Shown: positions 51,889 through 62,324, numbered from the stretch's first letter. The stretch is DNA of 64,000 nt from Clostridium_AT stratigraminis (GCF_045310675.1 NZ_JBJHZZ010000003.1:228904-292903), one strand, 5' to 3'. Numbers and translations: made by a program. Notes: generated from the sequence alone by a model not told the origin.

Positions 51889-53307
51889 TTAACTGTTAAC
51901 AATCACATTTTTCACATCTCTTAAATCAAAAACCTTAAATAATATAATTGATAATGAATAAACTAAAATAGAACAGATAATTATTATTATTACATTCATA
52001 TTGTAATATTTCATAATGGTTATAAACCCACCCATGATAACCGTTGATGGCAACACCTTCATTATATAAATGAATATTTTTGTATGAACAACACGATTTG
52101 CATTTTTTTTCATCATAAATAAATTTATTAGTTCAGTACTCATAGTTATTGTTGCAGCGATATTAATTCCATATCTAGGAGTAAAAATTAGATTAAGTGC
52201 TAGGTTTGATAAAGCTGAAATTCCAATTATCTTTAAGTATAACTTTTCCATATTCCATGCATTTAATTGATAACCATATATTTCACGGACGAATAAAATA
52301 AATATGTAAATTAGTAGAATCCTTAAAGGCTTATAAGCTTCTAAAAAGTCTTCATTAAAGACCAATAAAATAATTTGTTTTGAAAGTATAATTCCTCCAA
52401 TAGATATTGGTAAAGCTATAGTGACAACAACCTTAGCCACCAAATCATTAAAGTTTTCCAGTTCTTTTTTTAAATTCTTATGGTAATAATTTATTAATGT
52501 GGGAAATATGGGTGTAAATAAAATTGCAATCAAATTAATTAAAAACATAATAGGGTAATAAGAGGCTGAATATATTCCTGTTTCACCGCTACCTCTTGTA
52601 AACCCAATTACTATTCTATCGATATAATTATTTATCATACTTAAAACGCCAGAAATTAAAAAAGGAGCTCCATAAATAATATAATTTTTAAAGTATATTG
52701 TGTTAATTTTAACTTTAGTTTTAGCTCTTTTATTACCATATTTTAAGAAATAAATTACAAACTGATAACTAGAAGCAACAGATAATCCAACAATACTTGC
52801 TATTGGAATAATAACACTGTTACTACTTGTTAGAAACTTTAATATAATAATAATTGGAATTAAACTCTTTAATATGTTATATACCGCATTATGATGCATT
52901 TCTTGGATTCCATTATAAAACCAGTCAATATTAAATGATAAAGGAAGTAATGTTAATCCATAAGTTAAAAGAATTATTTTAAAATTACTATCTTTATTTA
53001 TCATAGTGGTAAAGATCAACAACACTAAATTACAAATAATTGCAATGATAAATCGAAAAATTACTATATCTCCAATTAGCTTTCCATAACTGTCTGTATT
53101 CTTAGAAACTTCTCTAGTACCATAGGTTTGTAATCCGAACAATGTTATCATTGTAAAATAAATCAATATTGACTGTATAAGAGTTATTATACCAAAATTG
53201 TTCTTTCCTAGAATTCTGGCATAATATGCGCCAATTATAAAAGTTAAAACTTGTGCTACTATGTTTGATATACCAGTTGAAATTAAATTTTTTATTACTT
53301 TCTTAAT
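51889..53307 (-). CDS. wzx: Polysaccharide flippase (Wzx/MATE-like), full length from an ATT start
   Basis: 472 residues and about 12-14 membrane helices. TTG 53166 would give only 425 residues and cut off the first transmembrane pair. The frame is open for 47 more codons and supplies the classic Wzx start KKVIKNLISTGISNIVAQ, VLTFIIGAYYARILGKNNFG. The only initiation site is ATT 53307, six bases after GAAGGTG. Later marks: YGTREVSKN, NIDWFYNGIQEMHH and IGFTRGSGETGIYSASYYP. It moves lipid-linked repeat units across the membrane. One of two such genes in the cluster. Confidence 0.87.
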   Translation of the reverse strand: MKKVIKNLISTGISNIVAQVLTFIIGAYYARILGKNNFGIITLIQSILIYFTMITLFGLQTYGTREVSKNTDSYGKLIGDIVIFRFIIAIICNLVLLIFTTMINKDSNFKIILLTYGLTLLPLSFNIDWFYNGIQEMHHNAVYNILKSLIPIIIILKFLTSSNSVIIPIASIVGLSVASSYQFVIYFLKYGNKRAKTKVKINTIYFKNYIIYGAPFLISGVLSMINNYIDRIVIGFTRGSGETGIYSASYYPIMFLINLIAILFTPIFPTLINYYHKNLKKELENFNDLVAKVVVTIALPISIGGIILSKQIILLVFNEDFLEAYKPLRILLIYIFILFVREIYGYQLNAWNMEKLYLKIIGISALSNLALNLIFTPRYGINIAATITMSTELINLFMMKKNANRVVHTKIFIYIMKVLPSTVIMGGFITIMKYYNMNVIIIIICSILVYSLSIILFKVFDLRDVKNVIVNS

Positions 53308-53353
53308 ATTTTACACCTTCTTTATTATTTTATTAAGTTTAAGTAATTTCAAT

Positions 53354-54007
53354 TTAATAAGCACCTTCTCTTTTAAATACCTTTATAAAGGTGCAAAATA
53401 TTATTTTAATATCATTCCAAATTGAAAAATTTTTAATATACAAAAGATCATAATAAATAGTTTTCCCTAGCTCAATTTCTCCCCTACCACTAATTTGAGC
53501 AAGTCCTGTAATTCCTGGTAACACTAAGAGTCTTTGATTATATTCTAGAGGATAATACTTTACAACTTCAGGTATTTCTGGTCTTGGACCAACAATACTC
53601 ATATTTCCTTTTATCACATTGAATAATTGAGGTATTTCATCTAAACTTGTTTTTCTCAAAATATTACCAATTTTTGTTATTCTATTATCAGATTTACTTT
53701 GGAAAACAAAATTTTTAATATCAGAAGAATCTATTTGTAGTTCCCTCTTACTTTCTGTGTTAACGATCATAGTTCTAAATTTATATATAGTAAAAGGAAC
53801 ACTATTTTTACCTATTCTAGTTTGCCTAAATATTGCAGGACCCTTAGAATCCAGTTTTATCGCAATAACTATAGCTAGATATACTGGAGATAATAAAATG
53901 ACGCCAATGATTGAAAGTATTAAATCAATTATTCTCTTAACTGCAAATTTATAGCCCTTATTTATTATATCTTTTTTTACATTTATATTTATTGAAATAT
54001 CTTGCAT
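53354..54007 (-). CDS. Undecaprenyl-phosphate sugar phosphotransferase (initiating enzyme)
   Basis: 217 residues, small monotopic type (PglC/EpsL-like). One membrane-dipping helix (RIIDLILSIIGVILLSPVYLAIV), then GPAIFRQTRIGKNS, YKFRTM and SLDEIPQLFNVIKGNMSIVGPRPEIP with the catalytic Asp-Glu. It loads the first sugar-1-phosphate onto undecaprenyl phosphate. AAGGAG precedes the ATG. Lies between wzx and the wzy-like gene. Confidence 0.92.
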   Translation of the reverse strand: MQDISININVKKDIINKGYKFAVKRIIDLILSIIGVILLSPVYLAIVIAIKLDSKGPAIFRQTRIGKNSVPFTIYKFRTMIVNTESKRELQIDSSDIKNFVFQSKSDNRITKIGNILRKTSLDEIPQLFNVIKGNMSIVGPRPEIPEVVKYYPLEYNQRLLVLPGITGLAQISGRGEIELGKTIYYDLLYIKNFSIWNDIKIIFCTFIKVFKREGAY

Positions 54008-54043
54008 ATGGTTCTCCTTATTGAATATTTCTATAAATTATAA

Positions 54044-55297
54044 TTAATTAATAGTATTTTGAATATTGATTTTAATATAACATTGATATGATTCAGCTGT
54101 AGCTAAAAGGATCCAAAAATATGCTATGATTTTAGGTGCTGAAAAAAAGTTGTCAATTGAGTTCATGAAGAAAAAAGAAATCATTGATGCTGCAAAGCCC
54201 TTATAAAAATATTTATAAAAATTATCTTCAACAGTATTAGAAAACTTTATAATTTTTGCTGCAGAAGCTATAAGCAGACCTACTAAGGAAAATAGCCCCA
54301 TAACTCCGAGCTCACATTGTGCTTTCAAGTAAATACTATGGGGGTGAAATTCACCTTTGGCCACATAGGCAATATCTTTTACATTATTTACATACATCGG
54401 ATAATATGTCCTGTAGTTTCCATTTCCAACTCCTAAAATTGGGTGATCTTTTATCATATACAGTGCTATTTCCCATAGCTTAATTCTAGGAGGATCTTGA
54501 AGTTTACTTCCTATAACATTTATTATCTTTGATGTTTGAGGTATGAACATGGCTAAACCTCCACCCGCTAAAAACACAAAAATAAGCTTAAAATTATACA
54601 TAATAATTAATGAAAACATACCAACAAGTAGTGCTAAAATAGCATTTCTAGAGCCTGATATCACTATATTAAACAATGATATAATACTAAATAAAAAATA
54701 AATTATTTTTTTTAGCTTATTTCTTTCTTTAATAAATAATACTAATAAAGGGAATAAAACTAAAATGAAAAATACTCCTAAATTATTAGCGTTTTCAAGA
54801 GTAGATGCTACCCTGTTTAAATTTATAAATCTTCCTTTAGAGATTGTACCTAAGCCTTCTAATGATTGCGAAATTCCTATTAAGCCTATTAACATTGAAA
54901 CAAATATGTATAATTTTAATATTTTATCTAATACCTTTTTCTCATTAATATCATACTTAATAATATAGTATAGCAAAGCATAGGTTGTAAATCGAATGGT
55001 TTCGCTTAGAGCCAGTGTTCTATCCTTCGCATAGAGGATAGAAACGTACATCATTGCAATCCATAAAAAGATAAAAATGTTTAGATAATCTCTAAAAAAA
55101 TTCTTTAATCCGTTAACAAATTTATTTCTGCTGTCTACATCAACTATAAGCTTAAATATATAAATCAGTATTATTAAGGTTAGTATGATATCTCCATTAA
55201 AGGGAATATCCTTAAACTTATATTTACTAGGGAATATTGGTAATGCAGCAATATAAAGATATATCATGTAAACAAATATTTTTCTTAATATATTCAT
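54044..55297 (-). CDS. O-antigen ligase/polymerase (Wzy-like) membrane protein, copy 1
   Basis: 417 residues, about 10-12 membrane helices. The PF04932-type pattern is present: ISGSRNAILALLVG, DHPILGVGNGNYRTYYPMY and HPHSIYLKAQCELGVMG with a large extracytoplasmic loop between. It would join repeat units into polymer or ligate the chain to a carrier. Copy 2 is at 62335. Confidence 0.82.
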   Translation of the reverse strand: MNILRKIFVYMIYLYIAALPIFPSKYKFKDIPFNGDIILTLIILIYIFKLIVDVDSRNKFVNGLKNFFRDYLNIFIFLWIAMMYVSILYAKDRTLALSETIRFTTYALLYYIIKYDINEKKVLDKILKLYIFVSMLIGLIGISQSLEGLGTISKGRFINLNRVASTLENANNLGVFFILVLFPLLVLFIKERNKLKKIIYFLFSIISLFNIVISGSRNAILALLVGMFSLIIMYNFKLIFVFLAGGGLAMFIPQTSKIINVIGSKLQDPPRIKLWEIALYMIKDHPILGVGNGNYRTYYPMYVNNVKDIAYVAKGEFHPHSIYLKAQCELGVMGLFSLVGLLIASAAKIIKFSNTVEDNFYKYFYKGFAASMISFFFMNSIDNFFSAPKIIAYFWILLATAESYQCYIKINIQNTIN

Positions 55298-55312
55298 AAG
55301 AAAACTCCAATC

Positions 55313-56530
55313 TTATAAATTCAATAATATATTTTCTAATTTTTTTGTTATAGACTCCCTTGAATAGTTCTCTATTGCATATGTTCTTCCATTAATGCCC
55401 AAGTCCTTTCTTAGTTCACAATCATTATATAATTTTAAAACTGCCTGTGCGATTTCTTTTGAGTTTTCCGGTTCCACAGTTATTCCTGCTTTTGCATTAT
55501 TTATTAGTTTTTCAGCTTCACCTTCTACAGCCAAAACAATAGGCAATTCTGAAGCTAATGCCTCAAACATCTTTGATGGTAAGGCCCCTTTAAATAAATC
55601 AAGTTTCTTTAATGGTATTACAGTCGCATCCATAGAAGCTATTATTCTCGGCATTTTATCTTTAGACTGAACTGGGAAGAATTCTACATTTTTAAGTTTT
55701 CTTTCATTTACCATATTAATCAAATCACTTTTTTCAGGACCATCCCCAAAGAAGAGAAACTTGATATCTTCATAATCTTTTAATATCCCAGCTGCCTCAA
55801 TAACATTTTCAAGACCCTGAGCAATGCCATGAATTCCTGCATAACATACAGCAAATTTATTATCTACACCAATTTTTTTTCTAAACTCTTCATCTCTATT
55901 TTCCCTTTTAAAAAATTCAGTATCAACACCATTAGTTATAAGATGTACTTTATTCTTATCTATACCTCTAGTTACTATATTATCTACTATACCTCTTGTT
56001 TGACCTGTAACTGCATTTGCCTTTTTGTAGCAAAATTCCTCAAGATAAGTAGACATTTTAATTAACGCCTTATTATGTAATACACCAAGCTTTACCGCTG
56101 ACTCTGGCCATAAATCAGAGATGTTAAATACAAATTTAGCTTTTTTTCTTTTTGAAAGTATGTAACCTGACCACCCTAAAAATAATGGCGGCGATTCTGT
56201 TATTATAACATCCTGTTTTTCAATATATCTTGACCCAGTCAGTACTGATGATAAAGTAAAGGAAAGATAGTTTCTAAGTCTCTTAGTAAAAGATTTATCC
56301 TTAGTGGCATATATTCCTGTACGAACTATTTTAATTCCTTCTAATTCTTCAATTACTACTTTCTTTCCTTTATATTCCTCAAATATTTCACCCTTAGGAT
56401 AATTAGGCATTGCAGTTAATATGGTAATTTCATGATTAAATTTTCTTAGCTGCTTTGCAAATTCAAAAATTCTATTTTGGGGTGCCCCTACTTCAGGAGG
56501 ACAATATTGAGTTAAAAATAAAATCTTCAT
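55313..56530 (-). CDS. Glycosyltransferase, GT4 family, WbuB-like
   Basis: 405 residues. The start MKILFLTQYCPPEVGAPQNR and MPNYPKGEIFEEYKGKKV resemble WbuB-type transferases that add N-acetyl-fucosamine. The C-terminal domain has CYAGIHGIAQGLENVIEA, FFGDGPEKSDL and KMFEALASELPIVLAVEGEA. An ATG at 56581 is replaced by ATG 56530, which follows TTAGGAGTG. It follows the WecB-like epimerase gene directly, which fits a FucNAc pathway; no fnlA or fnlB genes are in view, so this is tentative. Confidence 0.87.
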   Translation of the reverse strand: MKILFLTQYCPPEVGAPQNRIFEFAKQLRKFNHEITILTAMPNYPKGEIFEEYKGKKVVIEELEGIKIVRTGIYATKDKSFTKRLRNYLSFTLSSVLTGSRYIEKQDVIITESPPLFLGWSGYILSKRKKAKFVFNISDLWPESAVKLGVLHNKALIKMSTYLEEFCYKKANAVTGQTRGIVDNIVTRGIDKNKVHLITNGVDTEFFKRENRDEEFRKKIGVDNKFAVCYAGIHGIAQGLENVIEAAGILKDYEDIKFLFFGDGPEKSDLINMVNERKLKNVEFFPVQSKDKMPRIIASMDATVIPLKKLDLFKGALPSKMFEALASELPIVLAVEGEAEKLINNAKAGITVEPENSKEIAQAVLKLYNDCELRKDLGINGRTYAIENYSRESITKKLENILLNL

Positions 56531-56570
56531 AATTTCACTCCTAACACCTACATAGCACATTAAAACTAAT

Positions 56571-57623
56571 TTATTTTTCAATTATGTCCAATATTTTATT
56601 TGCTGCTTTTCCATCACCAAAAATATTATTTTGAGGTCTTTCTGGAATAAAACTTACTATGGAATTTAAAATATTATCTTTATTAGTGCCTACAATTACA
56701 TTCCATCCATTTTGCACAGTTTCTACCCATTCTGTTTCATCTCTCATGGTTATACATGGTTTTCCCATAAAAAAGGCCTCCTTTTGTACACCACCGCTAT
56801 CAGTAACAATTTTTTCAGCATGCATTTCAAGACTTATCATTTCTAGGTAACCAATAGGTTCTATAACTTTAATATTTTTATTTAATTTTAAACCATATTC
56901 ATCTATATACTTTTTAGTTCTTGGGTGCAGAGGTAAAACTACCATTTTGTCACATTCATTTAAAGCCTCAATAATGTTCTTCAACCTTTTAATATCGTTT
57001 GTATTTTCAGCCCTATGTATAGTAGTTAAGATATACTGGCCATCCGATAAATTTAGTTTATTAATAATTGAAGTTTTTTCCTTTGCTATATTCTTAAAAT
57101 GAAGAACTGCATCGTACATAACATCTCCTACATTATATACGCCTTTTTCAATTCCTTCATATTTTAAATTTTTTATTGCAGATTCTGTAGGTACAAATAA
57201 ATATTTAGATAAATGATCTGTTAATATTCTGTTCTGTTCTTCTGGCATAGCCATATTGAAACTTCTAAGCCCTGCTTCTACATGAGCAACTGGAATTAAA
57301 AGCTTGCTTGCACATAATGCACCTGCTAAGGTTGAATTAGTATCCCCATAAACTAAAACTAAATCTGGCTTTTCCTTTTCATATATTTCTTCCAGCCTAA
57401 TTAGCATATTTCCAGTTTGTTTGCCATGATTTCCAGATCCGACTTCTAAATTATAGTCTGGTTTAGGTATATTAAGTTCTTCAAAAAAAACTTTAGACAT
57501 ATTTTCATCATAATGTTGTCCAGTATGAACTAAAATTTCTTCATGTTTTTTTCTTATTACATTTGATACTGCAGCAGCTTTTATGAACTGTGGTCTTGCC
57601 CCAACAATTGTTATTATTTTCAT
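56571..57623 (-). CDS. wecB: UDP-N-acetylglucosamine 2-epimerase (non-hydrolysing; WecB/FnlC type)
   Basis: 350 residues. Marks: IVGARPQFIKAAAVSNVIR, HTGQHYDENMSKVFFEEL, VYGDTNSTLAGALCA, HVEAGLRSFNMAMPEEQNR, TIHRAENT and DSGGVQKEAFFMGKPC. It interconverts UDP-GlcNAc and UDP-ManNAc, or acts on the related 6-deoxy-sugar in FnlC. Overlaps no neighbour; AGGAG precedes the ATG. Confidence 0.93.
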   Translation of the reverse strand: MKIITIVGARPQFIKAAAVSNVIRKKHEEILVHTGQHYDENMSKVFFEELNIPKPDYNLEVGSGNHGKQTGNMLIRLEEIYEKEKPDLVLVYGDTNSTLAGALCASKLLIPVAHVEAGLRSFNMAMPEEQNRILTDHLSKYLFVPTESAIKNLKYEGIEKGVYNVGDVMYDAVLHFKNIAKEKTSIINKLNLSDGQYILTTIHRAENTNDIKRLKNIIEALNECDKMVVLPLHPRTKKYIDEYGLKLNKNIKVIEPIGYLEMISLEMHAEKIVTDSGGVQKEAFFMGKPCITMRDETEWVETVQNGWNVIVGTNKDNILNSIVSFIPERPQNNIFGDGKAANKILDIIEK

Positions 57624-57661
57624 AATGTTATTCTCCTGTAATAAATTTAATTTTAATAAAA

Positions 57662-58744
57662 TTATTTTATAATAGCTTTATAAATAAAATCAACTTTACT
57701 AAAATTCTCTTCAATATTATAATTATCAATAACAAATCTTCTTCCATTTTCGCCCATTTTTATTCTCAAGTCCGTATCTGAAATTAACTTTTCCATTGCA
57801 TTTACTAATTCATCAACATTTTTTTTCTTAGTTACTAAGCTTGTAATTCCATTTGCTGTTGCTTCAGGCAAGCCGCCCACATCAGACACTATAACTGGAG
57901 TGCCGCAGGCTTGTGCCTCCACAGCTGCTACTCCAAAACTTTCACTATCCAAGGTTGATGGAAAAACAGCAATATCAAATCTATTTAAGGTGTCCACAAC
58001 TTTATCTTGACTTAAAAATCCTAAAAATTTTGTATAAGACTCTATTTCAAGTTCTTTACACAAATTTTTCAAATATTCCTTTTGAGTCCCTTCACCGGCA
58101 ATTTCTAAATATAAATTTTTATATTTTTTATTAACAATTGCAAAAGCTCTAATTAAATATTCAATACCATATTTAGCTTCAAGTGTCTTTACAGTTCCAA
58201 TTATTATTTTATCTTTCACCTTATATTTGTTTTCAGCAGGTTTAAATACATTGATATTAACACCAAATGGTGTAACTTCAATAGATTTATTAGTATATTT
58301 TTTTGTTTCAGCTGCCATAACTTTACTTGTTGATAAAATAATATCTGCCTTAGATAAATTGTATCGAAGGATTTCTTTTTTTAAAATATTACCATTTGGA
58401 AAGTCATACACATCACTTCCCCACACTGAAATAATATATGGCTTGAATCCGCTTAATGCACCTAGTAATCCATAACTAGTTGCATAATGTGCATGTAAAA
58501 TATCTGGTTTTATTTCTGCAATTAGTTTCTTAATCTTACTAACATATGTAATATAATTAAGTTTTGAATATAAGCTTCCATTTCTTACTTTAGCTAATTC
58601 AATATGACAACTATGTACAGAAACACCTTCTATTTCACCTGAATTAAGTGAAATTACATGAACATCATATCCTTTTCTTTTAAAGAAATCACACCATTTC
58701 TTTGTATGTATGCTATTAGCATCTGATAAATAGCATATTTTCAT
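57662..58744 (-). CDS. Glycosyltransferase, GT4 family
   Basis: 360 residues. The N-terminal domain has KICYLSDANSIHTKKWCDFF and DILHAHYATSYGLLG; the C-terminal domain has GTVKTLEAKYGIEYLIRAF, LEIAGEGTQKEYL and the E-x7-E motif SESFGVAAVEAQACGTPVIVS. Retaining GT-B enzyme of unknown donor. GGAGG precedes the ATG. Confidence 0.93.
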   Translation of the reverse strand: MKICYLSDANSIHTKKWCDFFKRKGYDVHVISLNSGEIEGVSVHSCHIELAKVRNGSLYSKLNYITYVSKIKKLIAEIKPDILHAHYATSYGLLGALSGFKPYIISVWGSDVYDFPNGNILKKEILRYNLSKADIILSTSKVMAAETKKYTNKSIEVTPFGVNINVFKPAENKYKVKDKIIIGTVKTLEAKYGIEYLIRAFAIVNKKYKNLYLEIAGEGTQKEYLKNLCKELEIESYTKFLGFLSQDKVVDTLNRFDIAVFPSTLDSESFGVAAVEAQACGTPVIVSDVGGLPEATANGITSLVTKKKNVDELVNAMEKLISDTDLRIKMGENGRRFVIDNYNIEENFSKVDFIYKAIIK

Positions 58745-58759
58745 AAATATTCCTCCAAA

Positions 58760-59863
58760 TTAGCTTTGCAAATTATCAACTACCTTTTTTGCTCTTGCCT
58801 TCCAGGTATTTTCAGCTATAATTTTATTTATATTGTTTGTCTTTTCATCTAATAATTCCTGATTTTTAAATATATATATTAATTGCTTCCTCAATGACTC
58901 TTTAGAATAATCTATAGACCATCCAATATTATTTTTTTCTATGAATTCTCCTGCCGCCGTATTTTTAGTAGAAATTATAGGTTTCTGATATGCAATATAA
59001 TCAAAAAGCTTAACAGGAACAGCAAACTCCCAATATTTTAGAGGTTCTACAAAAATATTAAACAAATCTGCCTCTTTAAAATAAGGAATTAAATCATCCC
59101 CGGATTTGTGAATTACCTGTATCCTATCACTGATATATTTTTCATATTTAGTTTTCTCATTTTCCCACTCTTTTTTCCTACAGCAAACAGTTAATTTTAG
59201 TTCTTTAATTTCACTTACTACTTGAAATAGATACTGTAAATTGTAAAGATAGTTTAATCCCCCTACATAAAATATATGTAAATTATTGATTTCATCCTTT
59301 TTATTGTATCCACAATATGTATTCTTATCATCCAAAGCAGGAGGAAGTTCTTCAACTCTGCCTTTAAAATCAAAAGGTATATATTCATACATCCTCGCTG
59401 AAGGTAAATAAAGCACATCCACAAGTCGATTGTATTTGTATAGATCATAATGATAAAATACATATGCAATCAGCCTTTTCGTTAAAGGTACAGTAGCTTT
59501 ATATTGACTAAATTTCCAGTGTATATCTCTATAAAACAATCCTATTTTTATTCCACTATTTTTACAAAATTTTAAAAAATTGAAATCCAAAAATGGAAAA
59601 ACTGGAATATGATTTTTTTCAGTTAAAAGAGTTGGCTCTGTAGAACTCTCAGAATACATAAAGTCATATTTAATTCCTTTTTTAATATTAGCTTCAATTG
59701 ATTTTATTTGCAATTTTCTAGTATTACCATAGCCTATTACCACATCCACCTCATACCCTATATTTCTAAATGCATCAATCATTTTCATCGGTCTTATTTG
59801 TGACCCTGATGGGTAGTCAGTATCAACATAAAAGGGCATATGTACAATACATCTTTTTGTCAT
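58760..59863 (-). CDS. Glycosyltransferase-like protein (GT-B fold, divergent)
   Basis: 367 residues. IVHMPFYVDTDYPSGSQIRPM at the start and IFYVGGLNYLYNLQYLFQV, VPVKLFDYIAYQKPIIST near the end suggest a divergent GT-B transferase, but the usual acidic E-x7-E motif is not obvious. The donor is unknown. The first possible start, GTG 59875, lies in the ribosome site TTAGGAGTG, so ATG 59863 is used. Confidence 0.75.
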   Translation of the reverse strand: MTKRCIVHMPFYVDTDYPSGSQIRPMKMIDAFRNIGYEVDVVIGYGNTRKLQIKSIEANIKKGIKYDFMYSESSTEPTLLTEKNHIPVFPFLDFNFLKFCKNSGIKIGLFYRDIHWKFSQYKATVPLTKRLIAYVFYHYDLYKYNRLVDVLYLPSARMYEYIPFDFKGRVEELPPALDDKNTYCGYNKKDEINNLHIFYVGGLNYLYNLQYLFQVVSEIKELKLTVCCRKKEWENEKTKYEKYISDRIQVIHKSGDDLIPYFKEADLFNIFVEPLKYWEFAVPVKLFDYIAYQKPIISTKNTAAGEFIEKNNIGWSIDYSKESLRKQLIYIFKNQELLDEKTNNINKIIAENTWKARAKKVVDNLQS

Positions 59864-59877
59864 AAAAGAATTCACTC

Positions 59878-61176
59878 CTAACCAAGCTTTATCCTCATAA
59901 TCTTATTTTTAATCTCTATAATATCTTTTTTATTAACAACTAATAAGTCTCTGACTTTGCTTCCAGTAATTCTAATATAAAAATATACTGTAATTATTGT
60001 GGAAACTATATAAGATATGCTTGTAGCAATAGAAGCACCATTTATCCCAATTTTCGGAATAAGGATTATATCAAAAATAACTGTAATTACACATCCTACA
60101 CTTGATGCGATAATATTATTTTCAATTTTCCCAATACCAGCCATATAGTTGGATAATATATTACAAACAGAAAATATACTTATACCCGGAACTAGCAGCA
60201 TTAATGCTACAGCTCCACTAGCAAATTCTTTATTGAATAATATAGACATAAGTGGCTTACTAATAACTCCTAATATAATTGAACCAATTAATATTATTGT
60301 AAAAGTAACCCTAGTCACTTTGTTAATAAAGCCAGTCATTTCTAACTTATTACCAGAATTTGCTGTTATAGGCAGTACGACTGTAGCAATGCTAGAGGAT
60401 ACCCTCCACATTGTTTCTCCGAGAACTACTGCATTACTATATATCCCAACGTCACTTAAAGTAAGAAAATACTGTATTATAAATATGTCCAACCTATAGT
60501 TAAGAATTTGGATGGCATTTCCTACTTGAGCTTTTATGCCATATTTCATCATATTACTGAATAATTTCAAAGAAAATGTAACTTTATTATTATATTTAAT
60601 AAATATAATAATAGAAAGTACTACTAATAGAATCAAAGATGCAATTAAATTTGATACTAAAACCCAATATGATGACTTAGTAGGTAAAATAAAAATCAAT
60701 AATAATATAAAGGTTAAAAATCTATCAAATATGTTTAATTTATTATAAGTTTCGATTTTTTGTAATCCCAACAATAAATTTATAAATGCAGATTTTAGAT
60801 TAGTAATTGGAATAGTTATCAATACTACTCCAATTATTTTAAGGTCTAAACCTTTAAATAAGAAATCTAAACTATAAAAATGATTTAGAATATAAAGACA
60901 GATCAAAATAAATACTGAAATTATAGTTACAACAATATTTGAACCTAAAATTTCATTTATTTTCTTTTTATCTTTACCTGCAAAATAAATATTAGAGGAG
61001 GTCATACCAAAGCCTAATATTATTAATGCAAAACTATTTATATTATTACCAACGCTAACTATTCCCTTTCCAGTAGTACCAAGCACTCGAGAAGTTACTA
61101 TTGTAATTGCAAAGGAAATTATAAGTATGGCAATATTACTGGTAAAGGTTATAATTGCAGATTTTAAAAATTTCAT
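59878..61176 (-). CDS. wzx: Polysaccharide flippase (Wzx/MATE-like), copy 2
   Basis: 432 residues, about 12-14 membrane helices. Marks: TSNIAILIISFAITIVTSRVLG, GKGIVSVGNNINSF, NYRLDIFIIQYFLTLSDVGIYSNAVVLGE and PLMSILFNKEFASG. The ATG overlaps the stop of the upstream glycosyltransferase gene (ATATGA), so the two are translationally coupled. It belongs to a different subgroup from the flippase at 51889. Confidence 0.9.
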   Translation of the reverse strand: MKFLKSAIITFTSNIAILIISFAITIVTSRVLGTTGKGIVSVGNNINSFALIILGFGMTSSNIYFAGKDKKKINEILGSNIVVTIISVFILICLYILNHFYSLDFLFKGLDLKIIGVVLITIPITNLKSAFINLLLGLQKIETYNKLNIFDRFLTFILLLIFILPTKSSYWVLVSNLIASLILLVVLSIIIFIKYNNKVTFSLKLFSNMMKYGIKAQVGNAIQILNYRLDIFIIQYFLTLSDVGIYSNAVVLGETMWRVSSSIATVVLPITANSGNKLEMTGFINKVTRVTFTIILIGSIILGVISKPLMSILFNKEFASGAVALMLLVPGISIFSVCNILSNYMAGIGKIENNIIASSVGCVITVIFDIILIPKIGINGASIATSISYIVSTIITVYFYIRITGSKVRDLLVVNKKDIIEIKNKIMRIKLG

Positions 61177-62324
61177 ATTCCACCATCAATTCTTGATACA
61201 TTTATATAAAGTAGTTTTAATTTATTTCCAATAGCTTCATAACTAAAATTATCCAAAGCATATTTCCTTATAATTTGAGAATTAAATTTATCATAATTCT
61301 CAATCATATACAATATTCCATTTTCTAGTTCGGCTATCTCCTTTGGTTCTACTAATATTCCTACAGTATCAACTACGAATTCCTCAGGTCCGCCACATTT
61401 TGTTGCTAATACTGGTTTACCACCTGACATAGATTCAATTAGTACACTGCCAAATGTTTCTTTCACACTGGGAAGAACTAGAAAATCATTATCTTTTATG
61501 AACTCTTTTATTTCTTCTTTATGAACATTACCTTTAAATTCGCAATAATTTTCAATAGATAGATCCTTACTTAAATTTTTATATTTATCTAGTTTACTGC
61601 CACCACCTACTAAAGTAAGTTTAATTTTATAATTTGTATGATTTTTAATAAAATCTCTTATTGCAGGTAATAAATATTGAATGCCCTTAACTTCGTTATC
61701 TCCCATTAATCCTATAAATAAAATTTTGAATTCATCTTTAGCTTCTTTTGAATATTTAATTGAAAAATCATCTGTATTAACCACATTACCAATAATTTCT
61801 GATTTAAAATTATAACCTATATCTCTCAATTCATGTTCTAAACTTTTACTTACGGTAACAACTTTAGATGCATTTTTATAGGAAAAGGCAAAAAGTTTTC
61901 TGTTATACCACCTTTGTGAAAATTCACCTATCTTAGACGAATGTTCTGTAATAATGAAAGGAATTTTTTTATAAAATTTGTTATATAGTGCAGTTATAAA
62001 ACCTGCGGTATAACATACATGACTGTGTATTAAGTCAATATTATTTTCCATAACTATTTTATCTAAAAATTTCAGGCTCTTTAAAAGACTATTTATTGTT
62101 GAAATTTTGCTTATTCTCATATAGTCTGTGTTAGACCTATAAGTTATTATTCCGTCTTCGTCTTTCACAAGCAACTTATTCTTTTCGATAGACTTATCAA
62201 ATGGGTAAAAAACAATAGGGTTTAAGCCTACCTTTTTAAGAGCCATAACTTGCTCATATACAAAAATGCCACTTATATAATTATCTTTGCTGGGATACCA
62301 ACTAGATATAATCAATACATTCAT
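61173..62324 (-). CDS. Glycosyltransferase, GT4 family
   Basis: 383 residues. Marks: NVLIISSWYPSKDNYISGIFV, DLIHSHVCYTAGFITALY, LFIGLMGDNEVKGIQYLLPA, LVGGGSKLDKYK and the E-x7-E motif KETFGSVLIESMSGGKPVLAT. Retaining GT-B transferase; donor unknown. Four-base overlap with the flippase gene downstream. GAGGT precedes the ATG. Confidence 0.93.
   Translation of the reverse strand: MNVLIISSWYPSKDNYISGIFVYEQVMALKKVGLNPIVFYPFDKSIEKNKLLVKDEDGIITYRSNTDYMRISKISTINSLLKSLKFLDKIVMENNIDLIHSHVCYTAGFITALYNKFYKKIPFIITEHSSKIGEFSQRWYNRKLFAFSYKNASKVVTVSKSLEHELRDIGYNFKSEIIGNVVNTDDFSIKYSKEAKDEFKILFIGLMGDNEVKGIQYLLPAIRDFIKNHTNYKIKLTLVGGGSKLDKYKNLSKDLSIENYCEFKGNVHKEEIKEFIKDNDFLVLPSVKETFGSVLIESMSGGKPVLATKCGGPEEFVVDTVGILVEPKEIAELENGILYMIENYDKFNSQIIRKYALDNFSYEAIGNKLKLLYINVSRIDGGI

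Noticed and set aside
51889..53166. Flippase gene as N-terminally truncated
   Set aside because: The missing N-terminus is encoded upstream in frame, starting at ATT 53307 behind a ribosome site.
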